Below are positions 50,901-55,724 of a stretch of DNA of 64,000 bases, piece after piece. The notes below the pieces were generated by a model. That model saw only the letters and a list, made by a program, of their open reading frames with translations, searched no databases and was not told the DNA's origin. Made by a program: the position numbers and the translations under genes. The first letter of the stretch is position 1. Each line of letters starts with the position of its first letter. Origin of the DNA: Flavobacterium sp. CFS9 (lineage in GTDB: Bacteria > Bacteroidota > Bacteroidia > Flavobacteriales > Flavobacteriaceae); the NCBI RefSeq assembly GCF_041154745.1, contig NZ_AP031573.1, forward strand, positions 4,774,001 through 4,838,000. The letters run 5' to 3'.

Positions 50901-53900
50901 ATCTGGAGTCTGCTCAACTTGTTTTTCGAACAAATTTACTAGCGATTTGTCTAAAGGATATGCTACTTGTGTAGTATTAAAAATATCTAATACTTGATAT
51001 TTTTCTTCTTTGCTTAATATACTTAGAGTTTCAACAGCTACTTTTTCATTTGTAGCTGCTTCCATAAGCTGATTCAATGCTTCTTCCATATAAGCAAGTA
51101 TGCGATCAGCACTTATACTTTCATCGACTAATACTTTTAATCCAAAATCAACACCAAAATCATCTACACTTAAATTAAATGGATAATTTGTTTTTTCATG
51201 GCTTCCAATAACCGTAATACCTAAATCTATGTCTCCAGTATTATTTTCTTCTGATAAAGATGATGAAGAATGACGGTAATTTAACAGAGCACTAAATAAA
51301 GCTGTCTCGTTTGAGATACTACTCCAATGATGGATTTCGGATAAAGGAGTTTGCTCATAGGATAACAATTCTTCCAATTTTATCTTTACTTCCTCTAAAT
51401 ATTCTTTAACAGTCCCTTTTATTTTCAAAATAACCGGAAGGGTGTTGATAAACAAACCTAAAGAATCCGCGGCCCCCAAAGAGCCTTGCAAACGCCCCGA
51501 AAATAAAGAACCAAAGACAGCATATTCTCTATTACTGCATTTAGCTGTAACTAAACCAAAAGCGGCATGAAATAATATTGCAGGACTAATACCAAGTTTA
51601 AAACAGGTATTACGCAATGATATACTGACATCACGAGAAAGGAAACTAATGGACTGCTCCAGACTACCATCGCCTAAAACATTGGATAAATTAAATGGAT
51701 ACGTTGGTTCTTCTATTCCTTCAAATAAAGATTTAAAATAGGATTCACCATCATTGATTGCTTGTGCATATAATGTGTGGCCAATAAAATCACGGTATAA
51801 AACCGGAGTTGGAAGATTTGTTCCTTCTCCTGACAGATACAACATTATTTCCTGAGTAATAACCTCTAAACCAACATGATCCATTATCAAATGATGTTGA
51901 TACACTATTAAATAGTAACATTCATTAATTGGATCATCAGCCGATTTCAATTCTAATAATGGAGCTTTTGAGATGTCCATCCAGTGACTACCAGAAGTGA
52001 TAAGTAGTTCCAATTGTGGTAAAATAGCTTTGGACTTATCTAAATCTAAATCATCTACTACTAATTTTGCTTCTCGCAATACTACCTGAACAGCATTTGG
52101 CAGGTCATCACTCAAAAAGCAAGTACGTAAAACATCATGACGGTTCACTACAAATTGCAATGCCTTGATAAAAGCCGCTCTCTTTGCCGAATCAGAAAAG
52201 GAAAGCAAACTTGGAACAATGTAGAGGTCTCCCTGATTAGGATCGCTCATCAAATTATGAAAATGAATTCCTGCCTGTAAGGGAGATAATGGATAGATGT
52301 CTTCAATATTTGAAACACCACCTGGAACCATTGTTACTAATTTATCTAAATCATCCTGACTAAAATCACTTAATAAGGGTACCATTGATGGAATAATACG
52401 GTCACTTGTAATTTTAATTCCATTAGGAGGAACACTATAAACTAAAGATATAGAAGATAACTTATCGCTGATGGACGCTATCGTAGGACCAGCAAAAATA
52501 TCTTTTACTTTTATATGAAAATCCAACGCTTGCAAGCGGGATATTAACTGAACAGCTAATAAACTATGCCCTCCAAGCTCAAAGAAATTATCATGAATCC
52601 CTATGTTTTCTATACCCAATAATCCCTGCCAAATCGTTACTAATTGATTCTCTGTTTCGTTTCGAGGAGCAATATATTTACTGGTTGACAACTCTGAGTT
52701 TTCCGGGTCTGGCAATGCTTTTTTATCCAGCTTACCATTAGTGGTTAATGGCATTACTTCTAAGGTCACCCACAATTGTGGAACCATATACTCAGGTAAA
52801 CTTAGCTTTAATTGGTTTTGTACTATTTCTTTATCAAAATCACCCTCAGGTACCACATAACCAACTAAACGTTTGGAGTTATTTGGATCTTCTTTGGCTA
52901 AAACGCAACACTGGGCAACTCCTGATAATGATGATAATACATTTTCAATCTCTCCTAATTCAATACGATAGCCCCGAATTTTAACCTGATCATCTTTTCT
53001 GCCTATAAATTCAAGGTTGCCATCTGGTAACCAGCGTGCCAAATCTCCTGTTTTATAAATTCGCTCTCCTTCAATAAAAGGATTGTTTATAAATTTTTCT
53101 TTGGTTAATTGTTCCAGATTTAAATAACCTCGTGCTACTCCTGCTCCTCCCACACATAATTCACCTACTACTCCAACAGGTAAAAGGTTGTGTTCCTCAT
53201 TCATCACATACACCTGAGTATTATCAATAGGTTTCCCAATGGATACCCTATTTTTTATACCTCCCCGGAAAGTTGTAGAACAAATACTTGCTTCTGTAGG
53301 TCCGTAAGCGTTAATGTAGTTGTAATGCTCAGAAAATCTCTTCGCTACTTCTAAAGGTATTGACTCTCCTGCAGTAACCAGAGTTTTAATACTTTTTATA
53401 TCGTCAACAGCTAATAATTGTAAAAAAGCCGGTGGCAAGGTTGCAAAAGTAATAGCATTATTTGCTATAAAGTTTCTAAAAAAGGTAACATCTGATTTTG
53501 CTTCTTCTTTTATAATGCTTAAGCGACTGCCACTCAAAAGAGAAATACCTATCTCCCAAATAGAAGCATCAAACGAAATACTTGCAAATTGCAGACAGCT
53601 ATCCTTATTGGTAATTGAAAAAGCAGAAATCTGAGATAGTATTGTATTGACAATATTTCGATGTTCAATCATTACCCCTTTTGGTTTACCCGTACTACCC
53701 GAAGTGTAAATAATGTATGCCAAATTATCAGGGCTGGTATTTATTTCAGGTAAGTCATCAGAGTAATCGGAGCAATTCTTTTTGAATGTTTCCAGTACTA
53801 AATCATCTATAACAATAGAACAGTTACTGTCTTTCTTTATGTATTCTTTTCTTTCCTCAGGATGATTCGGATCTATCGGAACATAAGTTGCGCCAATTTT

Positions 53901-55715
53901 TAATATTGCTAAAAATGAAACAATTAACCAATCACTACGGTCTAAAACAACTCCAATTTGACTACCCTTATTTGCGTCATTACTAGATAATAAATAATGA
54001 GCCAACTGATTGGAGCGTTTATCCAATTCTTTATAACTTATTCTCTCCTCTTCATAAACTACTGCAATATCATCTTGAGATTTTTTAACTTGTTCAGCAA
54101 ATAAATCTGTTAGTGTTTTATCTTTGGGGTATGTGGCATTTGTATTATTAAATTCATATAATAATTGATTCTCCTCCTTGGTTGTAAGCATAGAGAGACT
54201 GCTTATTGGTTGCGCGATATTATCTGCAATATTTACCAATAATTCCTGATAATGCAGTAGCATTCGATTTATTGTAGACTTCTCAAATAAAGCCGTACAA
54301 TATACCATATCGAATGAAACACAATTATCACTTTCAGAAGCATTTAATGCTAAATCAAATTTAGAAGTAATTGTATCAAACTCATATCTTGATAACGTAA
54401 CTCTTTCTAAAGCTTCTCCATCTTCTTCAGATGCATTAGATGCGTTCTGTAATGCAAATAATACCTGAAACAATGGTGTCATACTCATATCCCGAGTCGT
54501 AATCACCCGATCGACTACTTTTTCAAATGGTGTGAGTTGATGATCGTATCCTTCCAAAGTTGTCTGCCTCACTTTTACCAATACCTCCCTGAAACTTGGG
54601 TCACCACTTAAATCACTACGAAGGGCTAAGGTATTAACAAAAAAGCCGATCATACCTTCTAACTCTGACTGAGTTCGATTGGCTATTGGCGTTCCTACAC
54701 AAATATCTTTTTGACCACTATATCGAGATAACAATACTTTAAAAGCTGTTAACAAGAACATAAACAAGGTAACCCCTTCTTTTTGACAGATCAAATTTAA
54801 TGAATCACTCAACTCTTTAGTTAATTCTAAAGAAACACTGGCTCCTGCATTACTCTGTATCGAAGGACGAACATAATCTGTTGGCAAGGATAATGTACTT
54901 ACATCGCTAAGTTTTCTTTCCCAATACGATAACTGATCCTCTAAAACAGCACCTTCTAAATATTTGCGCTGCCAAATAGCATAATCGGCATATTGCAAAC
55001 TAAGCTCTGGTAAAATTGCCGGGCGACCCGAGTGCAAAGCATTGTATAATTCTATAAATTCATTTGTCAAAATTCCCTGTGACCAGCCATCACTTGCAAT
55101 ATGATGAAAAACAATTGCTAAAACATATTGCTTGTTTCCCAGATCATACAAACATGATCTTAATTTGTAATCTTTAGATAAATCAAAAGGTTTATTCAGA
55201 TAATCCTGCAGACTGCTTTCAAGCATTGATGCATCCTTCATTTCCAACTGATCAAGCGACCAGCCCTCTGTGCTGATAATTTCCTGATAACCGATTCCGT
55301 TTTCTGATAAAAGCATGCTGCGTAAGACTTCATGACGCGAAACAATCTCATGCAGGGTTTGTTTCAATATCGATAGATCTAATGCTCCCTCTAAACAAAG
55401 AACTGTAGGAATATGATATTCGATACTGCCTTGCAACTGATCCAAAAACCATAAACGTTCCTGGCTAAACGATAAAGGAATCTGCTTGATGGAATCTCGA
55501 TCGTAAGGAGTAACTTTAGGTAACGTTTTTTTTCTGCTTTTTATTTGACCTTCCTCAATATATTTAACTATTTGAACTTTATTATCTTTTATTTTTTGTA
55601 ATAAATCGGTATCAATAGAAGCCACTGATTTTACTGTTAAGTTTCCCTTGTTTACTTCTATTCTTACTTTTTTGTTATGAGCTTCTTTTAAAATACTTAA
55701 AATTTCTATATTCAT
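35913..55715 (-). CDS. six-module nonribosomal peptide synthetase with docking domain and thioesterase
   Basis: A 6600-residue cytosolic assembly-line enzyme. Domain order with rough residues: TubC-type docking 1-56; C1 79-505, A1 534-994, T1 1045; C2 (dual E/C type) 1136-1552, A2 1592-2052, T2 2102; C3 2164-2576, A3, T3 3151; C4 3212-3634, A4, T4 4207; C5 4269-4692, A5, T5 5235; C6 5298-5726, A6, T6 6286; TE 6339-6600. Every T domain has FFELGGHSLL with the phosphopantetheine Ser. A domains keep the YTSGSTGxPKG, YGPxE, YKTGDLxRWLPDG, GRKDDQVKIRGYRIE and GK-D/L-DKK motifs. No separate epimerisation, methylation or oxidation domain is present. It starts 9 bases after the upstream NRPS gene and is the last gene of the operon, followed by a terminator. 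Predicted residues: Phe, unknown, Asn, Dab-like, Leu, Val. The product is not recognised. Confidence 0.95.
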   Translation of the reverse strand: MNIEILSILKEAHNKKVRIEVNKGNLTVKSVASIDTDLLQKIKDNKVQIVKYIEEGQIKSRKKTLPKVTPYDRDSIKQIPLSFSQERLWFLDQLQGSIEYHIPTVLCLEGALDLSILKQTLHEIVSRHEVLRSMLLSENGIGYQEIISTEGWSLDQLEMKDASMLESSLQDYLNKPFDLSKDYKLRSCLYDLGNKQYVLAIVFHHIASDGWSQGILTNEFIELYNALHSGRPAILPELSLQYADYAIWQRKYLEGAVLEDQLSYWERKLSDVSTLSLPTDYVRPSIQSNAGASVSLELTKELSDSLNLICQKEGVTLFMFLLTAFKVLLSRYSGQKDICVGTPIANRTQSELEGMIGFFVNTLALRSDLSGDPSFREVLVKVRQTTLEGYDHQLTPFEKVVDRVITTRDMSMTPLFQVLFALQNASNASEEDGEALERVTLSRYEFDTITSKFDLALNASESDNCVSFDMVYCTALFEKSTINRMLLHYQELLVNIADNIAQPISSLSMLTTKEENQLLYEFNNTNATYPKDKTLTDLFAEQVKKSQDDIAVVYEEERISYKELDKRSNQLAHYLLSSNDANKGSQIGVVLDRSDWLIVSFLAILKIGATYVPIDPNHPEERKEYIKKDSNCSIVIDDLVLETFKKNCSDYSDDLPEINTSPDNLAYIIYTSGSTGKPKGVMIEHRNIVNTILSQISAFSITNKDSCLQFASISFDASIWEIGISLLSGSRLSIIKEEAKSDVTFFRNFIANNAITFATLPPAFLQLLAVDDIKSIKTLVTAGESIPLEVAKRFSEHYNYINAYGPTEASICSTTFRGGIKNRVSIGKPIDNTQVYVMNEEHNLLPVGVVGELCVGGAGVARGYLNLEQLTKEKFINNPFIEGERIYKTGDLARWLPDGNLEFIGRKDDQVKIRGYRIELGEIENVLSSLSGVAQCCVLAKEDPNNSKRLVGYVVPEGDFDKEIVQNQLKLSLPEYMVPQLWVTLEVMPLTTNGKLDKKALPDPENSELSTSKYIAPRNETENQLVTIWQGLLGIENIGIHDNFFELGGHSLLAVQLISRLQALDFHIKVKDIFAGPTIASISDKLSSISLVYSVPPNGIKITSDRIIPSMVPLLSDFSQDDLDKLVTMVPGGVSNIEDIYPLSPLQAGIHFHNLMSDPNQGDLYIVPSLLSFSDSAKRAAFIKALQFVVNRHDVLRTCFLSDDLPNAVQVVLREAKLVVDDLDLDKSKAILPQLELLITSGSHWMDISKAPLLELKSADDPINECYYLIVYQHHLIMDHVGLEVITQEIMLYLSGEGTNLPTPVLYRDFIGHTLYAQAINDGESYFKSLFEGIEEPTYPFNLSNVLGDGSLEQSISFLSRDVSISLRNTCFKLGISPAILFHAAFGLVTAKCSNREYAVFGSLFSGRLQGSLGAADSLGLFINTLPVILKIKGTVKEYLEEVKIKLEELLSYEQTPLSEIHHWSSISNETALFSALLNYRHSSSSLSEENNTGDIDLGITVIGSHEKTNYPFNLSVDDFGVDFGLKVLVDESISADRILAYMEEALNQLMEAATNEKVAVETLSILSKEEKYQVLDIFNTTQVAYPLDKSLVNLFEKQVEQTPDAIAIVYKDKKINYKELSEISNQLAHYFLGHIKSNEDNFIGVTLERSDWSIISFLAILKTGSAYVPIDANYPAERKEYIEKDSNCCIIIDELFLDLFKKERSNYPNHLPEIVIKADDLAYVIYTSGTTGKPKGVMVEHRSVINLCFNIINTFQTNKFTVFSQLISLSFDASVSEIYPSLISGSVLHIIDDEIKKEGTLVDYIKINEINHLTIPSDLFGQLAWEELPALKSVHIGGGVSSYNTLNEWSETGTLVNGYGPTECTVCATMHNFKEGDLNTNIGKPLDNTKIYILDASNILVPIGVIGELCIGGAQVARGYLNKEELTKEKFIANPFKEGERIYKTGDLARWLPDGNIEYIGRKDDQVKIRGYRIELGEIENALSSLAGVNQCCVLAKEDTAGNKRLVGYVVLEGALDKERLQNQLKLSLPEYMVPQLWVTLEKMPLTSNGKLDKKALPDPDGSDLSSTEYVAPRNETEEQLAAIWQNLLGVEQIGIYDNFFELGGHSLLATRLVSMIRKALMIEVSIREVFEHATISDLGTHIAAQSEVVLLPGIVAEERPARIPLSFSQERLWFLDQLQGSTEYHIPIVLSLEGALDISLLEQTLHGIVSRHEVLRSMLLSEEGIGYQQIISAEGWSLDTDTVSDELVLKNHIAHYAHKPFDLSKDYKLRACLYTLENQKYVLACVFHHIASDAWSGEILVHEFMELYSSLESNSTPNLPTLYLQYADYAIWQRKHLEGAVLENQLSYWESKLKGVSTLSLPTDYARALVPSNAGAAVSLEIDQKLSASLNTICKEEGVTMFMLLLSAFKVLLSRYSGQEDICVGTSIANRTQSDLEGMIGFFVNTLALRSDLSGNPSFKDLLSRVKQTTLESYDHQLAPFEKVVDRVITTRDRNMSPLFQVLFSLQNNQESNPVALKGLSLSSYDTQVVNSQFDLLFNISENQGGISLNMVYSTALFEKTTIERMLLHYQELLQNIAKNITEPVKNLSLLTPAEEHQLLNVFNHTTAAYPLDKTIVDLFAEQVKKTPAAIAVVCGDETLSYQELDAKSNDLALYLRNHYHVTSNDIVGLMLDRSIWSIISIIGTLKAGACYLPIDKEYPENRKSFLVKDANVKLLIIESESLFDVIEYAVPIFSIDVEFDSVLSQASSFPALKTNTIQLSDLVYVIYTSGSTGNPKGVMIEHNSLVNYLSYSISRYGDGDNAQSFPLFSSLSFDLTQTSIYLTLLTGGQLHIYKDNDVSSVLKAIVSNDAITSIKLTPSHLSFFRDLGHSPLKRFIIGGEQLTHSDLSHLGELDPSVKLFNEYGPTESTIGCSVLEVTHYESLDRIHIGRPVGNTHIYIVNEALGLLPIGVTGELCVGGIQVARGYLNREELTNEKFIDSPFLEGERMYKTGDLARWLPDGNIEYIGRKDDQVKIRGYRIELGEIENALSSLAGVNQCCVLAKEDTAGNKRLVGYVVLEGALDKEQLQNQLKLSLPEYMIPQLWVALDTMPLTGNGKLDKKALPDPDGSGLSSKEYVAPRNDTETQLAGIWQNLLGVERVGIHDDFFELGGHSLLATRLVSMIRKELSKEIEIADVFAYTTISDLETHLSSQSEGILLPVITGGERPERIPLSFSQERLWFLDQLQGSTEYHIPIVLSLEGALEISLLEQTLHGIVSRHEVLRSMLLSEEGIAYQQIISAEGWSLNTEVVSDELVLKNQIAHYINQPFDLSKDYKLRACLYTLGNQKYVLVCVFHHIASDGWSEGILVNEFTQLYSALQSNSIPNLPTLHLQYADYAIWQRNYLEGAVLEDQLSYWESKLSGVSTLSLPIDYPRPSVPSNAGAAVSLVLDQKLSASLNTICKEEGVTLFMLLLSAFKILLSRYSGQEDICVGTPIANRTQAELEGMIGFFVNTLALRSDLSGDPSFKDVLSRVKQTTLEGYDHQLTPFEKVVDRVVTSRDRSMSPLFQVMFDFHNVESKSGDIGEQEKGIQGVALSGYPFDIATAQFDLSFSVSESSTGISLALNYGTALFDDATINRMLLHYQELLQSITENITEPISTLSMLSQAEEHQLLNVFNNTAVAYPLDKTAVDLFEEQVKQTPNAVAVVYGDEELTYKELDQRSNQLGHYLREQGVKPDDLVGICLERGFEMLIGILGILKSGGAYVPIKPDYPTTRISYIVKDIGCSLLLTDSFTKNILNSLTLDVTTIVLGGSTAVYNNYSVDSLDLSYSSKSLSYVIYTSGSTGVPKGAMIDHCGLLNHLLVMVDELEMDNNSVVAFTAPFTFDISVWQLLSGLLCGARIAIYSERMILDISDFQDALAIYQVTHLQLVPSYLLSLLETGSRKGLEDLHYFLITGEAATTSLLQLWFSVYPSIPVVNAYGPAEASDDVSLHIMKEAPKSTIVPVGKPVANMSLYVVDIFENLCPIGIIGELWVSGVGVGRGYLNQPELTSEKFISNPFKEGERIYKTGDLVRWLPDGNIEFIGRKDDQVKIRGYRIELGEIENILSSLEGVSQCCVLAKEDTTGNKRLVGYVVLEGKLNKEQLQNQLKLSLPQYMVPQLWVALDTMPLTGNGKLDKKALPDPDGSELSSKEYVAPRNETETQLAEIWQNLLGVEQVGIYDNFFELGGHSLLATRLVSMIRKDLKREVSIREVFEHTTISELGTHLSSQSEGILLPVITGGERPERIPLSFSQERLWFLDQLQGSTEYHIPIVLSLEGALEISLLEQTLHGIVSRHEVLRSMLLSEEGIAYQQIISAEGWSLNTEVVSDELVLKNQIAHYINQPFDLSKDYKLRACLYTLGNQKYVLVCVFHHIASDGWSEGILVNEFTQLYSALQSNSIPNLPTLHLQYADYAIWQRNYLEGAVLEDQLSYWESKLSGVSTLSLPIDYPRPSVPSNAGAAVSLALDQKLSASLNTICKEEGVTLFMLLLSAFKILLSRYSGQEDICVGTPIANRTQAELEGMIGFFVNTLALRSDLSGDPSFKDVLSRVKQTTLEGYDHQLTPFEKVVDRVVTSRDRSMSPLFQVMFVLQNEGDNQVQKENKLNNIIISEYEFDTVSSKFDLTFSASENNNGISLAVNYCTALFDKATIESMLLHYQELLQSIVSSIKQPISTLSMLSQAEEHQLLNVFNNTEAAYPSDKTIVDLFEEQVKQTPNAVAVVYEDEKLTYKELDQRSNQLAHYLLSNNNISQDSLIGVVLDRSDWLIISLLAILKTGSAYVPIDPNFPEERKMYIKNDSNCAIVVDNLLLDTFKEVIASYSVDLPEIITTPAGLAYVIYTSGSTGKPKGVMVEHRNLVHLCFWHQSAYSVTAQSRGTLFSGVGFDASVWEIYPYLLSGASLYPISEKYRYDLDKLFTFLTQHAITHTYIPTLVCESFVDKEISLPNIIVLTGGDVLHLSKSSDIAIYNNYGPTETTVVATNYKVLNTPITKIPIGKPINNTQVYILDNHDQLLPVGVIGELCIGGAGVTRGYLNQGDLTKEKFIANPFKEDDRIYKTGDLVRWLPDGNIEFIGRKDDQVKIRGYRIELGEIENVLSSLTGVSQCCVLAKEDIAGIKRLIGYVVLEEALDKEKLQKQLKLSLPEYMVPQLWVALEEMPLTSNGKLDKKSLPDPDVSDLSSTVYVAPRNETELQLAEIWQNLLGIEQVGIHDNFFELGGHSLLATRLVSMIRKELITEVSIREIFEYATISELGIHLSSQSDVVLLPGITGGDRPECIPLSFSQERLWFLDQLHGSTEYHIPIVLGLEGALNVSILKQTFHGIVSRHEILRSMILSEEGIGYQEIISADHWSLDVEIVSDELSLKNHIADYANKPFDLSKDYKLRACLYTLGNEKYVLVCVFHHIASDGWSEGILVNDFMELYSSFESGREAILPQLSLQYADYAIWQRKYLEGTVLEDQLSYWESKLKGVSTLSLPTDYTRPSMQSNAGAVTFLMLNQDIRTSLEQLCKEEGVTLFMLLLSAFKALLSRYSGQEDICVGTPIANRTQSDLEGMIGFFVNTLALRSDLSGNPSFKDVVARVKQTTLEGYDHQLAPFEKVVDRVVTTRDKSMSPLFQVMFDFKKMESKSEEAVQEELGIQGVKLSTYPSELTTAQFDLIFNASENSEGISLGVNYNTTLFDQSTIDRMLSHYQELLISITENITQPISNLSMLTKEESYQLLSIFNDTDTAYPKEKTIVDLLEEQTKRTPDNVALVCGNNTMTYKELEERSNQLVHYLKSNGVVKDSRVAILFDRGFDMIISMLGILKSECTYVPLDASLPSNRLSYIIEDSNVSFLLYSEESLLSKLSVSEFIFLLDVTESYTYESSAISCKIAPASTAYIMYTSGTTGNPKGVMVAHGNIVSLCTSCDYTALNSDTVWLSTGSVAFDATTLEFWGTLLNGGQLVLADTNSLLEIKSLKDLIIRHKVTTMWMTASWFHQVVEEDASVFAPLISLLVGGDVVLFTYTNKLKELYPSLQIINGYGPTENTTFSTTYTIEGARVKALPIGKPIKNSHVYVTDSELNLVPIGVVGELCVGGSGVALGYLNQEELTSDKFINDPFKVGERIYKTGDLARWLPDGTIEFIGRKDDQVKIRGYRIELGEIENVLSSLAGVTQCCVLAKADANGTKNLVGYVVLEDALDKESLQQALRLNLPEYMIPMIWVVLDVMPLTSNGKLDKKLLPDPAGSELLSKEYVAPRNETEEQLAVIWQETLGIDKVGIQDNFFELGGHSLLVIKLVALINEVFSTDFSINTVFEHATIAEFVANIHSEDHFKNSVMVPLQEKGSRKAIFLTPPGSGTVNCFIELTKLLGKDQPVYAFQCPGLYGESPISESIEEMASGFITEMQKKDPYGPYRLGGYSFGATVAYEMALQLRNNGFHVEELLIFDGRILNEDNSEINEDESFREFLKEQTAIFGEDFDFSILALEDKSKEEQLESLSKLLRESEFKISDQELRGRLEVSFYNENYSYLNKVEEKLDVKIILFKSAYVEKYGEIFFNDNDDYGWNEYTNKEIIVHSISTTHGALLNKENVEQICMHLKQ
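35916..36724 (-). other. type I thioesterase domain (release)
   Basis: The C-terminal alpha/beta-hydrolase domain releases or cyclises the finished peptide. The start AIFLTPPGSGTVNCF is the usual oxyanion region. The nucleophile is S6420 in GGYSFGATVAYE (codon 36456-36458). The acid is probably the D in LLIFDGR and the base the His in ISTTHGALL. A single TE is present, with no reductase. Confidence 0.9.
36725..39859 (-). other. NRPS module D6 (C-A-T), predicted Val
   Basis: The C domain has HHIASDGWS. Specificity positions read D-A-L-W-L-G-G-T-F (AFDATTLEF, TTMWMTA, LLVGGD, NGYGPTENTTF), close to the Val code DAFWIGGTF; Ile or Abu are possible. This is the last elongation module. Confidence 0.75.
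39860..42944 (-). other. NRPS module D5 (C-A-T), predicted Leu
   Basis: Positions read D-A-W-Y-L-G-N-V-V (GFDASVWEI, THTYIPT, VLTGGD, NNYGPTETTVV), one change from the Leu code DAWFLGNVV. Its C domain is nearly identical in DNA to that of modules U3 and D4. Confidence 0.75.
41560..42960 (-). repeat. C-domain repeat in module D5
   Basis: 41560-42610 is near-identical to 57547-58597 (module U3, offset 15987). 41895-42960 is near-identical to 45066-46131 (module D4, offset 3171). Confidence 0.8.
42945..46119 (-). other. NRPS module D4 (C-A-T), predicted 2,4-diaminobutyrate-like
   Basis: Positions read D-I-W-Q-L-T-A-D-D (TFDISVWQL, THLQLVPS, FLITGEA, NAYGPAEASDD). From memory this is close to DIWELTADD, which I associate with Dab in pyoverdine synthetases. 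A6-A7 reads YGPAE instead of YGPTE. A basic residue is likely, but the exact one is uncertain. Confidence 0.55.
45066..46131 (-). repeat. C-domain repeat in module D4
   Basis: Partner of the copies at 41895-42960 and about 57880-58900. It covers the HHIASDGWS half of the C domain. Confidence 0.8.
46120..49254 (-). other. NRPS module D3 (C-A-T), predicted Asn
   Basis: Positions read D-L-T-K-I-G-E-I-G (SFDLTQTSI, TSIKLTPS, FIIGGEQ, NEYGPTESTIG), matching the Asn code DLTKxGEV. The C domain reads HHIASDAWS: the Gly after the catalytic His-Asp motif is Ala. Confidence 0.75.
49255..52439 (-). other. NRPS module D2 (dual E/C-type C-A-T), substrate unassigned
   Basis: The C domain differs from all others in the window. 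It begins IEDIYPLSPLQAGIHFHNLM...GDLY and has YQHHLIMDHVGLEVI, GSLFSGRLQG and LGLFINTLPV. This matches the dual epimerisation/condensation class, which epimerises the upstream residue before condensing. The A domain reads D-A-S-T-H-G-G-V-C, a code I cannot place. Confidence 0.65.
52440..55547 (-). other. NRPS module D1 (C-A-T), predicted Phe
   Basis: Positions read D-A-W-T-V-A-A-I-C (SFDASIWEI, TFATLPPA, TLVTAGES, NAYGPTEASIC), essentially the GrsA Phe code DAWTIAAI. The following dual-type C domain suggests the residue ends up as D-Phe. Confidence 0.75.
55548..55715 (-). other. TubC-type N-terminal docking domain
   Basis: Residues 1-56 (MNIEILSILKEAHNKKVRIE, VNKGNLTVKS, DTDLLQKIKDNKVQIVKYIEE) match the pattern of TubC N-terminal docking domains: helix, beta-hairpin V.V..G.L, then helix LL..I..NK..I..Y. 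A Lys/Arg-rich linker follows before C1. It should bind the C-terminal tail of the upstream NRPS. Confidence 0.8.
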
Positions 55716-55724
55716 GTTTTAAAA

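Noticed and set aside
51060..52310. Idea that the HHxxxDH C domain is inactive because Gly is replaced
   Set aside because: HHxxMDH is the normal form in this dual-type subfamily as I know it, so it is a class feature.
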